From CAIYYO01 sp049299895 (GTDB lineage Archaea; Altiarchaeota; Altiarchaeia; IMC4; QMZM01), in the NCBI GenBank assembly GCA_049299895.1, contig JBAQYF010000026.1, positions 158,052 to 222,051 of the forward strand: 64,000 bases of DNA, in the 5' to 3' direction. Every line of letters begins with the position of its first letter. The first letter of the stretch is position 1. Below, one piece after another: positions 34,874 through 43,704 of this stretch. A model generated the notes under the pieces. That model worked only from the letters and a program-made list of their open reading frames with translations, was not told the origin of the DNA and searched no databases. Position numbers and translations under genes: made by a program.

Positions 34874-35440
34874 ATGAAAGAGATCAATAAGAAAATACTC
34901 GTCGTTTTTTTAGTGCTGGTACTGGCAGTGCTGATCTACGCTCTGCAGCAAAAACATTCCTGGATAGAAAACATTAAAGACAACGAGGAAGCGACGCTGC
35001 CTGAAGACCTGAAAAGCGCACTGGAAAGAAACGTAATCGCAGAGGAGATAACAAGCAAGGAATACGTCCTGGTCGACGGCAGAAGGCTTCTCCGGATAAA
35101 CGGCACGAGGAAAAGCATCATCGGGATGTCGGAGTACACGGAAAAGATAAGCGTCTGGGTAAACGAATCAAGCGGTTTCATCGAGAGAACGGAAGTGGTC
35201 TCCAGAACGGAAGAAGGATGCCTGCTCGACCTCGACTGTGTAACAGGAGGCCCGTCTACTGAAGTTTGCGCATTGAGAAAAGTCCTGCCGAAGATCAAAT
35301 TCCTGATGAACGAGACAGAACCCACCGAGTGCCATACGCTTAGCGCCTGCAAATGCATCGAAGGCAAGTGCAGATGGCAGCGGAATGATTTATTCGACGA
35401 GTGCCTGAAAAAGGGGATAAAGGGAGACATTGATGTGTAA
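34874..35440 (+). CDS. Membrane-anchored protein, unknown function
   Basis: 188 residues with an N-terminal helix (KKILVVFLVLVLAVLIYAL, 7-25) acting as anchor or uncleaved signal and an extracellular domain. Seven or so cysteines are in the last third (GCLLDLDCVTGGPSTEVCALRKV, TECHTLSACKCIEGKCRW), suggesting a small disulfide domain. I do not recognise the family. It sits eight bases after the pilin-like gene and six before the large Cys-rich gene, so the three probably work together at the cell surface. Confidence 0.7.
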   Translation: MKEINKKILVVFLVLVLAVLIYALQQKHSWIENIKDNEEATLPEDLKSALERNVIAEEITSKEYVLVDGRRLLRINGTRKSIIGMSEYTEKISVWVNESSGFIERTEVVSRTEEGCLLDLDCVTGGPSTEVCALRKVLPKIKFLMNETEPTECHTLSACKCIEGKCRWQRNDLFDECLKKGIKGDIDV

Positions 35441-35446
35441 ATCAAA

Positions 35447-38236
35447 ATGACCAACGCAAAAATATTCCTTGCAGTCTTTGCTATGCTCATGACAATCGAG
35501 GCCGCATACCCGTTCAGTTCCACATTCTATCCTGACCAGTCCACTAAAGCAGGGTACCAGTCCAGCACGCCGACAGCGGGTTTTCCTTACAGCACCAGCA
35601 ATTATTGCTGCTGTTATTCGGCCGCAAACAGCCCCACGTGGCCCAATGAATTTGACATAGGATACATTTGTTACCAGCACGCAGGTCCTTATTACACCCG
35701 CATATACCGCAGGGATTCTTTCAGGTTCAACATAGGAGCCATACCGACAGGGGTCACAATCACAAGCGCCTCATTCAACGCCTATGCTACAAGGGCATAT
35801 AACAGCTGGCAGGATGTGCACATCTACAGCTCGACCAACGATGCCTGGACAACGAACAACGATCACTCGGCCACGTTCACATCATCCCCCGGATGCGCCT
35901 CGGCCTACGATCCCGGATCCCTCACATATCGGGGGACGGTCAACGTTGCATCCGCGGGATGGAAATCCTGGGGCGTTACAAGTTTCATCCAGAGCGAAAA
36001 AAACGCAGGGCAGACCTATGCGACCCTTCATTTGAGAGGCGCTACAGAGTCTAATACAAACTGCGGCTGTTACAGATGCTATGAATTCAACGAGGTTTAC
36101 TTTTCATCCCCCGGCACAGGCAACCAGCCATACCTGAACGTCAACTATTGTTACGGCAACGGGCAAGGATGCTCGGCAGGCACCGATTGCTGTTCCGGTG
36201 TCTGCACCAGCAGCCACTGCTGCAATGCCGGAGAGATATGGAACGGTGCTGCATGCGTATTAAATAACGCGCAATACATTTCTCAAAGCGTCCCATCATC
36301 CATGTATGCGGGCCAGGCATACTCTGTCACTGTGACCATGAAAAATACGGGTACCGGCACCTGGACTACAGGTTTAAGTTACCGTCTCGGCTCTCAGAAC
36401 CCGGGGGACAATTCAATATGGGGCACAGGGAGGATAAATCTGGGCGGCGGCGATTCAATAGGCCCTGGCGCAAGCAAATCTTTTACTTTCAATGTAGTCG
36501 CACCATCAACTCCAGGGACATATAATTTCCAGTGGAGGATGGTACAGGACGGCATACAGTGGTTCGGTGATACGACCCCAAATGTTGCGGTTACTGTCTG
36601 CAGGGCCGACGGCGCAGTCTGCTCAGCAGGGGGCGAATGCTGTTCGGGAGGATGCCAGACAGATTACAGCGGTGCCACTAAATACTGCGCCGCTTCGACA
36701 AGCTGCGTTCATAGCGGATCGATATATGCGAATGGCGTAAATGCCCCAGACTGCTGCGACGCCAACCAGAGAAGATACTGCAATGCCGGGAACTGGGCCT
36801 GCGCGAGCTGCGGGACAGACGCCTGCGCGGGAACATGCGGAACAGGGACCAACAGCTGCGTATGGAGGGATTATTATTGCTCCGGAGGAAGCTGCGGCCA
36901 GACGGATTACGACGATGACGGGGCGCAGGTGCGATGCGACGCCTGTAAGGGCGCAGGCCACTGGAGCATAGGAGGCGAAGTCGCAGGAACGGCATGCTGC
37001 GGAGACGATTCTGCCGAATATAAAAGGACCAGGTCATGCAACGCAGGAAGCAGCTGCACCACGGACGGGACAGACGACGCATGCTGCGCGGCATCGACAG
37101 ACTGCATCTACTCAAGCACATGCTACGACAACGCATGGACGGGAACAGCCCCATGGAACGGAAACCTAAGAGTAAGCTGCTCAGGAGGTTCATGGACCCT
37201 AATAGAAGACTGCTCAACAAAAGCAACAACAGACACAGACGGAGGAAACGTTCCCGCGACAGCAGGAACCCTAACGGACTACACAACCAGCGGAGGAGCA
37301 AGCTGCAACTCAAACACATACACAGACACATGCGCATCGACCACCGCACTGACGGAATACTACGTCAGCGGGACATCATACGGCTCGCAGGCTTACTCCT
37401 GTACAGACAGGGAGGTTAACGCAACAGATACCGACGAGGGAGACAACCCAGCCTCCGACGGGACATGCACCGGCGGAACAGGCACATCATGCGCAACAGG
37501 CGCATTCACGCAAACAGCGGGCTCAAGCGGAACAGACACATGCACGGGAACGTGCGGAACAGGCGCAGACAGTTGCGTATACACGGAATATTATCCAGGA
37601 GACAGTGCAGACGCCTGCACCGGACTGGACACATGCACGTCAAAAACATACAGCGCAGACACGAACAGTAACACATGCAACAAATGCAAAGGCGCAGGCT
37701 ACTGGAGCATAGGAGGCGAAGTCGCAGGAACGGCATGCTGCGGAGACGACTCGGGCGAATACAAGAAAACAAGGCAGTGCACGACGGGCTGCACGACAAA
37801 CGGGACAGACGACGCATGCTGCAACGCAAACAATGATTGCGCCTATTCGTCTGCCTGCTATTCGAACGGGCAGTGCCTGACGAACCTGGTCTGCACATTG
37901 GGCTCCTGGGCGGATCACTGCAGCAACGGGGTAAAAGACTGCGACGAGGAGAAGATCAACTGCGGGGGCGTTTCATGCGCCGTGTGCCCCACCAATATCA
38001 TATTCAGCTACAGGGCAAACGATTACCAGGGGATCACAGGGTGCTCCTTGTGGACGAATCTATCGGGGACGTGGGAGTCCAGGGAACAGGATTACACGAT
38101 ATTAAGCGGCGTTACGTCCAACTTTACATTATCGGAGATAATACCTCCCGGCGTCTACGGCTGGAACGTGCAATGCAACGACAGCCTAGGCCAGAGCATG
38201 TTTGCGCCTAACAACGGCTCTGTCACCGTGCCCTGA
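35447..38236 (+). CDS. Large Cys-rich secreted multidomain protein
   Basis: 929 residues. Signal peptide at 1-20. Residues 25-225 resemble a DNRLRE domain (RDSFRFNIGAIPTGVTITSASFNAYATRAYNSW), found in secreted bacterial and archaeal proteins. A short Cys-rich part leads to an NBR1-type Ig domain at about 280-385 (SMYAGQAYSVTVTMKNTGTGTWTTG). Then come Cys-rich modules; GAGxWSIGGEVAGTACCGDD occurs at about 502 and 749 with nearly identical DNA. Between them is a Thr/Ser/Gly-rich stretch with many cysteines. The last 80 residues are an Ig-like module shared with the protein at 29676-30905. No membrane anchor is visible. Function unknown; adhesion or surface coat are plausible. Confidence 0.75.
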   Translation: MTNAKIFLAVFAMLMTIEAAYPFSSTFYPDQSTKAGYQSSTPTAGFPYSTSNYCCCYSAANSPTWPNEFDIGYICYQHAGPYYTRIYRRDSFRFNIGAIPTGVTITSASFNAYATRAYNSWQDVHIYSSTNDAWTTNNDHSATFTSSPGCASAYDPGSLTYRGTVNVASAGWKSWGVTSFIQSEKNAGQTYATLHLRGATESNTNCGCYRCYEFNEVYFSSPGTGNQPYLNVNYCYGNGQGCSAGTDCCSGVCTSSHCCNAGEIWNGAACVLNNAQYISQSVPSSMYAGQAYSVTVTMKNTGTGTWTTGLSYRLGSQNPGDNSIWGTGRINLGGGDSIGPGASKSFTFNVVAPSTPGTYNFQWRMVQDGIQWFGDTTPNVAVTVCRADGAVCSAGGECCSGGCQTDYSGATKYCAASTSCVHSGSIYANGVNAPDCCDANQRRYCNAGNWACASCGTDACAGTCGTGTNSCVWRDYYCSGGSCGQTDYDDDGAQVRCDACKGAGHWSIGGEVAGTACCGDDSAEYKRTRSCNAGSSCTTDGTDDACCAASTDCIYSSTCYDNAWTGTAPWNGNLRVSCSGGSWTLIEDCSTKATTDTDGGNVPATAGTLTDYTTSGGASCNSNTYTDTCASTTALTEYYVSGTSYGSQAYSCTDREVNATDTDEGDNPASDGTCTGGTGTSCATGAFTQTAGSSGTDTCTGTCGTGADSCVYTEYYPGDSADACTGLDTCTSKTYSADTNSNTCNKCKGAGYWSIGGEVAGTACCGDDSGEYKKTRQCTTGCTTNGTDDACCNANNDCAYSSACYSNGQCLTNLVCTLGSWADHCSNGVKDCDEEKINCGGVSCAVCPTNIIFSYRANDYQGITGCSLWTNLSGTWESREQDYTILSGVTSNFTLSEIIPPGVYGWNVQCNDSLGQSMFAPNNGSVTVP
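36950..37008 (+). repeat. 59-base direct repeat, copy 1 (inside Cys-rich gene)
   Basis: The 59 bases starting GGCGCAGGCCACTGG and ending GGAGACGA are repeated at 37691-37749 with one difference (C to T at the tenth base). They encode GAGxWSIGGEVAGTACCGDD. The near-identity at DNA level points to recent duplication or gene conversion. Confidence 0.85.
37691..37749 (+). repeat. 59-base direct repeat, copy 2 (inside Cys-rich gene)
   Basis: Second copy of the 59-base unit of 36950-37008, 741 bases downstream and in the same reading frame, encoding the same GAGYWSIGGEVAGTACCGDD stretch. Confidence 0.85.
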
Positions 38237-38243
38237 TCTTTTT

Positions 38244-39506
38244 TTATTCGATCAGCGTCCTGTCGGATATCTCTCCTGCGCAGTTCGAAAGCATCATGTC
38301 CCGCACCTGCAGGAGATCGTTTGTGTGACCGAGGACCCACATGAGCTTGACGTATGCCGTTTCCGCTGACATGTCCTCGCAGGGTATGACTCCCATATCA
38401 AGCAGCCTTCTTCCGGTCGAATAGACGTTCATGTCGACGCGGCCGTACAACGTCTGGGAGGCCATCGCTATTGCAACCCCCGCTTCAGCCGCCTTTTTTA
38501 TCGAATCAAACAACGAGTCCGATGTGTGCCCGAGGCCGGTTCCCTCCAGGAGGATGCCTCTGTAGCCCATGCGGACAAGATTGTCTATTGCCTGCGGAGC
38601 AAGGCCGGGATGACATTTGAGCAGGAATACTTTTTCCTCAAGCTTTGCATCCAGAACGCATTCTCCTCCCAGGGGCTTGTTTTTCCGCCGCGTGTATGTT
38701 ATCATTCTGTTCTCGACTGTGCCGATCGGCTCCCCGTTCACGGTCTTGAATGCGTCTCTTCTGCTGGTGTGCATCTTGCGGGCTTTCGTTCCGGGGTGTA
38801 TGTAAGTCTTGGTGTCGGAGCTTTCCGCGTGCATGACTATTGCAACTTCGGCGAATTTTCCGTGTGACGCCGCTACCGCCGCATCTATCAGGTTCATCGC
38901 AGCGTCGCTTGAGCCCCGGTCGCTGCTCCTCTGGGCGCCTGTTATGACGACCGGGACCGGGGTTTTGAGCATGAATGACAGGGCTGCAGAGGTGTAATGC
39001 ATGGTGTCCGTTCCGTGGGTTATTACTATCCCGTCTGCGCCTTTCTTTATCTCGTTGTATGTTTCCTGCGCTATTTTCACCCAATCGGAGGGCGCGATGT
39101 TCTCGGAGAATTTGTTGAATACCTGTTTTACCCTGATATTTGCTATCTCCTCCAGTTCCGGGACCGCGGATACCAGTTCCTCGGCCGTGAACGCCGAATG
39201 GACGCCGCCTGTAAGATAGTCGACGCGGCTCGCTATGGTTCCCCCTGTTGCAAGGACGCTTATCGTCGGCTTACCCGGGTCGGTAACGTGCTTTCCGGGC
39301 TTGTATTCCTCCTGCTTTATCCCCCGTTCAATCACCTGGATGCCGGTTATTTTGTCTATGCCGATCCCGACGTTGTAGCCGTTCTCAAGCTTGATCACTA
39401 TGTGGTCCTTGTCTGCGAGCTCCGGCCTCTCCATGACGATGCCTGAGTATTTGCCTTCCTTCGTATCAACAACTACTTTGTTCCCGGGTCTTACTTTTGA
39501 GTCCAT
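38244..39506 (-). CDS. gatD: Glutamyl-tRNA(Gln) amidotransferase subunit D
   Basis: A 420-residue asparaginase-like subunit that frees ammonia from an amide donor for conversion of Glu-tRNA(Gln) to Gln-tRNA(Gln) with GatE. The N-terminal 75 residues form the GatD-specific barrel (RPGNKVVVDTKEGKYSGIVMERPE). Catalytic motifs are LATGGTIASRVDYLTGGV, VITHGTDTMHYTSAALSFML and the Lys in the VVITGAQRSSDRGSSDA neighbourhood. Length is normal. gatE is not in the window. The start overlaps the macro-domain gene by 16 bases. Confidence 0.96.
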   Translation of the reverse strand: MDSKVRPGNKVVVDTKEGKYSGIVMERPELADKDHIVIKLENGYNVGIGIDKITGIQVIERGIKQEEYKPGKHVTDPGKPTISVLATGGTIASRVDYLTGGVHSAFTAEELVSAVPELEEIANIRVKQVFNKFSENIAPSDWVKIAQETYNEIKKGADGIVITHGTDTMHYTSAALSFMLKTPVPVVITGAQRSSDRGSSDAAMNLIDAAVAASHGKFAEVAIVMHAESSDTKTYIHPGTKARKMHTSRRDAFKTVNGEPIGTVENRMITYTRRKNKPLGGECVLDAKLEEKVFLLKCHPGLAPQAIDNLVRMGYRGILLEGTGLGHTSDSLFDSIKKAAEAGVAIAMASQTLYGRVDMNVYSTGRRLLDMGVIPCEDMSAETAYVKLMWVLGHTNDLLQVRDMMLSNCAGEISDRTLIE

Positions 39507-40021
39507 TTCCGAAATTCCGCCGTTAATTCGTCGTCGTATCCTATGAGTATGATCTTTTCGATGCGCAGAGACTTGGCCTCCTGTTTGTCTCTTATGAACC
39601 GTTTTATGGCCCGGACCATAGCCTGCGCTGCATCGCTATTAGGCACCCCGCCCACCCCGGTACCCATGCCGGGAAAGGCGATAGATTTAGCCCCAAGCCG
39701 GTTTCCAAGCTCCAGCGCAGCAGTTGTTGCTTTTTCTACGTTTTCCTCCGGGATCTTCTCCGCGGGCTTTTCCATGGTCGGCGCATGTATGACAAAACCG
39801 GCCGGAAGGATCCCCGGATTCGTGGAAATAGCTCTTCCGACGGCGATAGGTGCCTTTTTCATGGCTTCCTCTTCGATCGATTCGCCGCCGGCCTTTTTGA
39901 TAGCCAATGCCGCGCCTCCGCCCATCGAACCGGTGCTGTTCGCAGGATTAACAATGGCGTCGCAGCCGAAGCCGGTTATGTCTCCCTTGGTCACTACTAT
40001 GCGGATAGACGGGATTCCCAT
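39491..40021 (-). CDS. Macro domain protein (ADP-ribose binding/hydrolase)
   Basis: 176 residues forming a single macro domain. GDITGFGCDAIVNPANSTGSMGGGAALAIKKAGG at 13-46 is the ADP-ribose binding loop, and SIAFPGMGTGVGGVPNSDAAQAM near 118-140 the second loop. Members bind or remove ADP-ribose or deacetylate O-acetyl-ADP-ribose. It overlaps gatD at the 3' end. The zinc-ribbon gene is divergent, 37 bases away. Confidence 0.93.
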   Translation of the reverse strand: MGIPSIRIVVTKGDITGFGCDAIVNPANSTGSMGGGAALAIKKAGGESIEEEAMKKAPIAVGRAISTNPGILPAGFVIHAPTMEKPAEKIPEENVEKATTAALELGNRLGAKSIAFPGMGTGVGGVPNSDAAQAMVRAIKRFIRDKQEAKSLRIEKIILIGYDDELTAEFRKWTQK

Positions 40022-40058
40022 GGTATTATTATTAAAGTTTAAGTCCTAATATTACGGT

Positions 40059-40214
40059 ATGAAGAAGTGTATAAGCTGCGGAGTGGAGGTCAGGCAGAAT
40101 TACGTTGAATTCAAATGTCCTACATGCGGCAAGACAGAAGTCGTAAGGTGCCAGTCCTGCAGAATACTTGGAACAAAGTACAAGTGTGGAAACTGCGGGT
40201 TCACGGGACCGTAA
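40059..40214 (+). CDS. Small zinc-ribbon protein (HVO_2753-like)
   Basis: 51 residues with four CxxC-type knuckles: CISCG, CPTCG, CQSCR and CGNCG, ending GFTGP. The spacing and the C-terminal motif match the small archaeal two-zinc-finger family typified by Haloferax HVO_2753, in which the motifs pair to bind two zinc ions; a role in RNA or translation has been suggested for such proteins. tsaC starts 13 bases downstream, also in line with a translation link. Coding is supported by start context, full cysteine pattern and tight spacing. Confidence 0.88.
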   Translation: MKKCISCGVEVRQNYVEFKCPTCGKTEVVRCQSCRILGTKYKCGNCGFTGP

Positions 40215-40227
40215 AACCGATTAAGAC

Positions 40228-40809
40228 ATGAAACTGCTGCGTATAAACGCAGAAAATCCTGAAAAGGGGCTTGTTTCTTTTGTCGCAAGAGAGGTAGCGT
40301 TGGGCAGGATAATAATCTATCCCACGGACACCGTATATGGCATAGGCTGCCGTCTGGACCCCGATCCTGTTAAAAAGGTATTCGAGATAAAGAATAGAAT
40401 CCCTGACAAGCCTTTGTCCATAGCCTTCAAAGACCTTGCATCCGCCAAAAAATACGTTTCTCTTAGCCCCGGGGAAGAGGATTATATTAAACGGCACCTG
40501 GACAAGCCCATGACCTATGTCGTAAAGAAAAAGGACACAGTGCCGGACATAGTAACAGGCGGAAGGGGTACCATCGGCATAAGGATAATAGACAATCCGT
40601 TCGTGAGAGAACTGCTTTCCTGCGCCGGCGAACCGATAATAACTACTTCTGCGAACGTTTCCGGTGAAAAAGCCCCCCAGAGCATCATTGAGATAAGCGG
40701 CGCATTCCTGAAGAGAGCAGACTACGTCATCGACTGCGGGCCATGCAAACATGGCATCCCTTCCAGGGTAGTATATGCGGCAACCGGGGAACCGATAAGA
40801 GAGCCTTAG
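40228..40809 (+). CDS. tsaC: Threonylcarbamoyl-AMP synthase (YrdC/Sua5 domain)
   Basis: 193 residues, a single YrdC domain without the Sua5 extension. It makes threonylcarbamoyl-AMP from threonine, bicarbonate and ATP for t6A37 in tRNA. Marks: GRIIIYPTDTVYGIGCRLDPDPVKKVFEIKNRIPDKPLSI (26-65) and the late GTIGIRIIDNPF and PIITTSANVSGEKAP. All are intact. Its stop overlaps that of the convergent nadC by four bases. Confidence 0.94.
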   Translation: MKLLRINAENPEKGLVSFVAREVALGRIIIYPTDTVYGIGCRLDPDPVKKVFEIKNRIPDKPLSIAFKDLASAKKYVSLSPGEEDYIKRHLDKPMTYVVKKKDTVPDIVTGGRGTIGIRIIDNPFVRELLSCAGEPIITTSANVSGEKAPQSIIEISGAFLKRADYVIDCGPCKHGIPSRVVYAATGEPIREP

Positions 40810-41669
40810 AGTATCTCCAGGCTTATGTCAAGCGAGGGGGCGGAATGGGTTATCCTGCCTATTGAGATTATGTCCACGCCGGTCTTTGCGTATTCGTCTA
40901 TGTTCTCAAGAGTTATGCCCCCGGACACTTCCAAAAGCACCCGTCCCCGCAGACCCATTTTTTCCAGGCCGGATACGGCTCTCTTTATCTCAGGAACGGA
41001 CATGTTGTCAAGCATAATGATATCAGCGCCGTATTCCGCGGCAAGCAAGGCATCTTCTATCTTCTTTGCTTCTATCTCTATCTTGTGTGAGAAAGAGGTC
41101 TCCTTCCTCGCGGCCTTTAGGGCAGAGCCTACATTGTCTTTGAACAGCCTCAGGTGATTGTCTTTTATGAGGACCAGATCATACAGGCCCAGCCTGTGCG
41201 TGTCCCCGCCCCCGGCCTTTACGGCTTTCTTTTCAAAGAAGCCAAAAAGGGGCGTCGTTTTCCTTGTCGCCGCAACCACTGCCTTGGGATTGGCAGCAGA
41301 CGCCTTTGCGACATACTGGCGGGTGAGCGTGCTTATCCCGGACATGCGGGAGAGGATGTTTATCGCCGTACGTTCCACTATAAGGATATCCCGCGACCGG
41401 CCTTCAAGGAGGAATATCCTCTGCTTTTTCTTCACCTTCTCGCCGTCTTTTGCAAGCGCCTTTGCTTTGATCGAAAAGAGCCTGAAAAGCACCAGAAGTT
41501 CGGATATCCCGGAGATGACTCCGTCATCTTTTGCGACTATCTCGGCCTTTACTTTTTTATCGGGGGAGAACGTCGTAGTAATGTCGCATGGGCCGATGTC
41601 TTCTTCCACCATCCGCAGGAATCTTTTCTCAAGCAATGTATCATCCATTTTTTGGGTTACTTCATCCAC
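40806..41669 (-). CDS. nadC: Nicotinate-nucleotide pyrophosphorylase (carboxylating)
   Basis: A 287-residue quinolinate phosphoribosyltransferase of de novo NAD synthesis. AATRKTTPLFGFFEKKAVKAGGGDTHRLGLYDLVLIKDNHL (about 128-168) is the signature, with EIEAKKIEDALLAAEYGADIIMLDNM and LLEVSGGITLENIDEYAKTGVDIISIG following. The ATG at 41669 overlaps the upstream pilin-like gene end; a second in-frame ATG at 41648 would avoid the overlap and is equally possible. nadA and nadB are not in the window. Confidence 0.94.
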   Translation of the reverse strand: MDEVTQKMDDTLLEKRFLRMVEEDIGPCDITTTFSPDKKVKAEIVAKDDGVISGISELLVLFRLFSIKAKALAKDGEKVKKKQRIFLLEGRSRDILIVERTAINILSRMSGISTLTRQYVAKASAANPKAVVAATRKTTPLFGFFEKKAVKAGGGDTHRLGLYDLVLIKDNHLRLFKDNVGSALKAARKETSFSHKIEIEAKKIEDALLAAEYGADIIMLDNMSVPEIKRAVSGLEKMGLRGRVLLEVSGGITLENIDEYAKTGVDIISIGRITHSAPSLDISLEIL

Positions 41670-42451
41670 AAAACAAGATCTATTTTTACCGGGACGCTGA
41701 TGGATTTTATGGAAGGCATCACGGCAACGTCTGTTATTACGTCTTGAGGCAGGAAGTATGGGGAGTCCAATTTGCCGTCCCTGGGGGACGTGTCATTCTT
41801 TCGCAGAAGCCGGTATACTGCGTCGTTGACGGCGCTTTTGTTGTCATAGGTGGGAGGACTGATGTTTTGGTATTTGCATTTTGCCGTTCCTGTGTAGTCC
41901 TTGGGCATCAGAAGGGTTATTTCCCGGTTATCGGAGAATTGTATCGTCCAGTTGCACCCCTCTTTGTTCCAGAAAACAGAGCCATATGAGACGTTCGTAT
42001 CGTTTATCCGGGCCCTGGCGATATACCCCTGCGTGGGCAGGCTGGAATTATACCCTGAAACAGTGCGCTTGGAGTGTGTTTTTACGCTGGAGTCGTTTTC
42101 AGATAGCCTGGAAGAGTTATCTGCCACGAGTACGCCGTTTATCATGAGCCTGTATCCTATGCGGGCAGGTACTATTTTCAGTAAATAGGAATTGGATATG
42201 TTCCTTGCCCGGTCAAAATACGCAGACGACGTATCCCCTTCCGCAAGCGCCCACTGAACGCATATCTGGTCCAGGACCCCTTTCTCGCTCAACGCCTGAA
42301 GGGCATCCTCCGAGATATAATGCAATTTTTTGAATTCGGTTATCTCGGTAGTGTTAACAGAACTCTGTATACCCATTATGAGAACGTATATCACCATGAC
42401 TACCATGAGTGAAAGAAGCGCGTCAAGGGTGAGAACATAGCCTTTTTTCAT
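41657..42451 (-). CDS. Pilin-like membrane protein, unknown function
   Basis: 264 residues. The N-terminus MKKGYVLTLDALLSLMVVMVIYVLIMGIQSS resembles archaeal pilin-like proteins (short basic start, then a hydrophobic helix with an acidic residue). The remainder is extracellular beta structure with several N-x-S/T sequons (NTTE, NDSS, NDTNVS, NISPP), hinting at N-glycosylation, and three cysteines. It ends overlapping nadC by 13 bases; a link between them is not expected. Confidence 0.7.
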   Translation of the reverse strand: MKKGYVLTLDALLSLMVVMVIYVLIMGIQSSVNTTEITEFKKLHYISEDALQALSEKGVLDQICVQWALAEGDTSSAYFDRARNISNSYLLKIVPARIGYRLMINGVLVADNSSRLSENDSSVKTHSKRTVSGYNSSLPTQGYIARARINDTNVSYGSVFWNKEGCNWTIQFSDNREITLLMPKDYTGTAKCKYQNISPPTYDNKSAVNDAVYRLLRKNDTSPRDGKLDSPYFLPQDVITDVAVMPSIKSISVPVKIDLVLWMK

Positions 42452-42505
42452 ACAGTTAAATTATTATATAAGGTACTAAAAATAGACATACGGAAAAAAA
42501 AACAA

Positions 42506-43522
42506 TTATTTCGTTCCTTCCAGCTTGAATACTGATCCTCCCTTGGATATCCTCACACCCGATTCTTCTGTGACCCGGCCTATTGGATATATCCCGAATC
42601 TTTCGCCGTATTCGTTCACTATCTCCGAGGCATCGGCTGGAGAGGCAACTACGCAGAAACCCACACCCATATTGAAGGTACGGTACATCTCTTTGTCTGG
42701 AACGCTTCCCAGTTCCTGTATCTTCTTAAATATCATACCCTCCTGGATGTTGTCCAGGAGAAAACCGTATTTCGTGGACCTGGCCAGATTGATAAAGCCG
42801 CTGCCGGTGATGTGCGCAAGCCCGTGGACATCGTATTTTCGTATCATCTCAAGGACCTCTTTAACGTATATCCTCGTGGGCGTGAGTAGGGTATTCCACA
42901 TGTTCTTCGGAAGAACCTTCCTTGCCAAAGTGAAGCCGTTACTGTGCACGCCGGAGCTCTTCATCCCCAATACGACGTCTCCCGGGGCGATCTTTTCGCC
43001 GGTTATTATCTTGTCCTTCTTGACGACCCCGACAACTGTTGCCGCAAGATCGAACCCGTAGCCGTCTACTCCGGTGATTATCTCAGGAAGAGAAGCAGTC
43101 TCTCCGCCGATGAGAGCGATATCCGCCTGACGGCACCCTTCATACATCCCGGCCGCAAGATCGCGCGCAAGGTCCGGATCAGTCCTTGCAAAAGCCATGT
43201 AGTCGACCATCGCTATTGGTTCGGCCCCCAGGCATATTGCGTCGTTTACGTTCATAGCGACCAGATCTATTCCTATCGTGTCGAATTTCTTCAATTCCTG
43301 CGCGACAAGTATCTTAGAGCCTACGCCGTCCATGCAGACTGCGAGGGCGTAGTCACCCATGTCTATGACGTTAGCATAAGAACCGACATCTGACAGCACT
43401 TCTCCGACCTTGCCTTTACGTAGTTCGAATGTCTTTCCCGCCCATTTCTTGATGTTCTTTATGGCAAGCACTTCTCGTTCAAGGTTTACTCCGGCCTTGC
43501 TGTACGTCATCTCTTCAGGCAT
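42506..43522 (-). CDS. purM: Phosphoribosylformylglycinamidine cyclo-ligase
   Basis: A 338-residue AIR synthetase for the fifth step of purine synthesis. Motifs: YSKAGVNLERE at the N-terminus, ICLGAEPIAMVDYMA, LIGGETASLPEI, VVLGMKSSGVHSNGFTLARK and LAHITGSGFINLAR. Length is normal. It has its own promoter region downstream of the OLD gene, with a TATA-like TATATTTTAT (minus strand) near 43570. Confidence 0.96.
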   Translation of the reverse strand: MPEEMTYSKAGVNLEREVLAIKNIKKWAGKTFELRKGKVGEVLSDVGSYANVIDMGDYALAVCMDGVGSKILVAQELKKFDTIGIDLVAMNVNDAICLGAEPIAMVDYMAFARTDPDLARDLAAGMYEGCRQADIALIGGETASLPEIITGVDGYGFDLAATVVGVVKKDKIITGEKIAPGDVVLGMKSSGVHSNGFTLARKVLPKNMWNTLLTPTRIYVKEVLEMIRKYDVHGLAHITGSGFINLARSTKYGFLLDNIQEGMIFKKIQELGSVPDKEMYRTFNMGVGFCVVASPADASEIVNEYGERFGIYPIGRVTEESGVRISKGGSVFKLEGTK

Positions 43523-43673
43523 TTTTGGTACGCTTTAGTAATAGAACTAATAGATTTAGTTTTAGGTGATAAAATATACCCCGAAGATTCAAAACAAAAT
43601 ATTAAAGCAAGCGACTCAAAGAAGTGGCAGAGGTATAGATTATAGTCTTGAAAAGCCATGTCAAACCATGAAT

Positions 43674-43704
43674 AAGCGGTTCAACCCCCCACCATGAGCC
43701 GCTT
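43674..43704 (-). terminator. Hairpin just after the OLD gene stop
   Basis: AAGCGGTTCA (43674-43683) pairs with TGAGCCGCTT (43695-43704), nine Watson-Crick pairs and one G-T, with an 11-base loop containing seven consecutive C. It starts one base beyond the stop codon of the OLD-type gene and is probably its terminator, insulating purM. Confidence 0.55.

Noticed and set aside
36678..37349. A 223-codon minus-strand frame rich in Arg, Ser, Leu and Met
   Set aside because: It is the shadow of the Cys-rich gene; its odd composition comes from TGC/GAC-rich codons read backwards, with no start signals.
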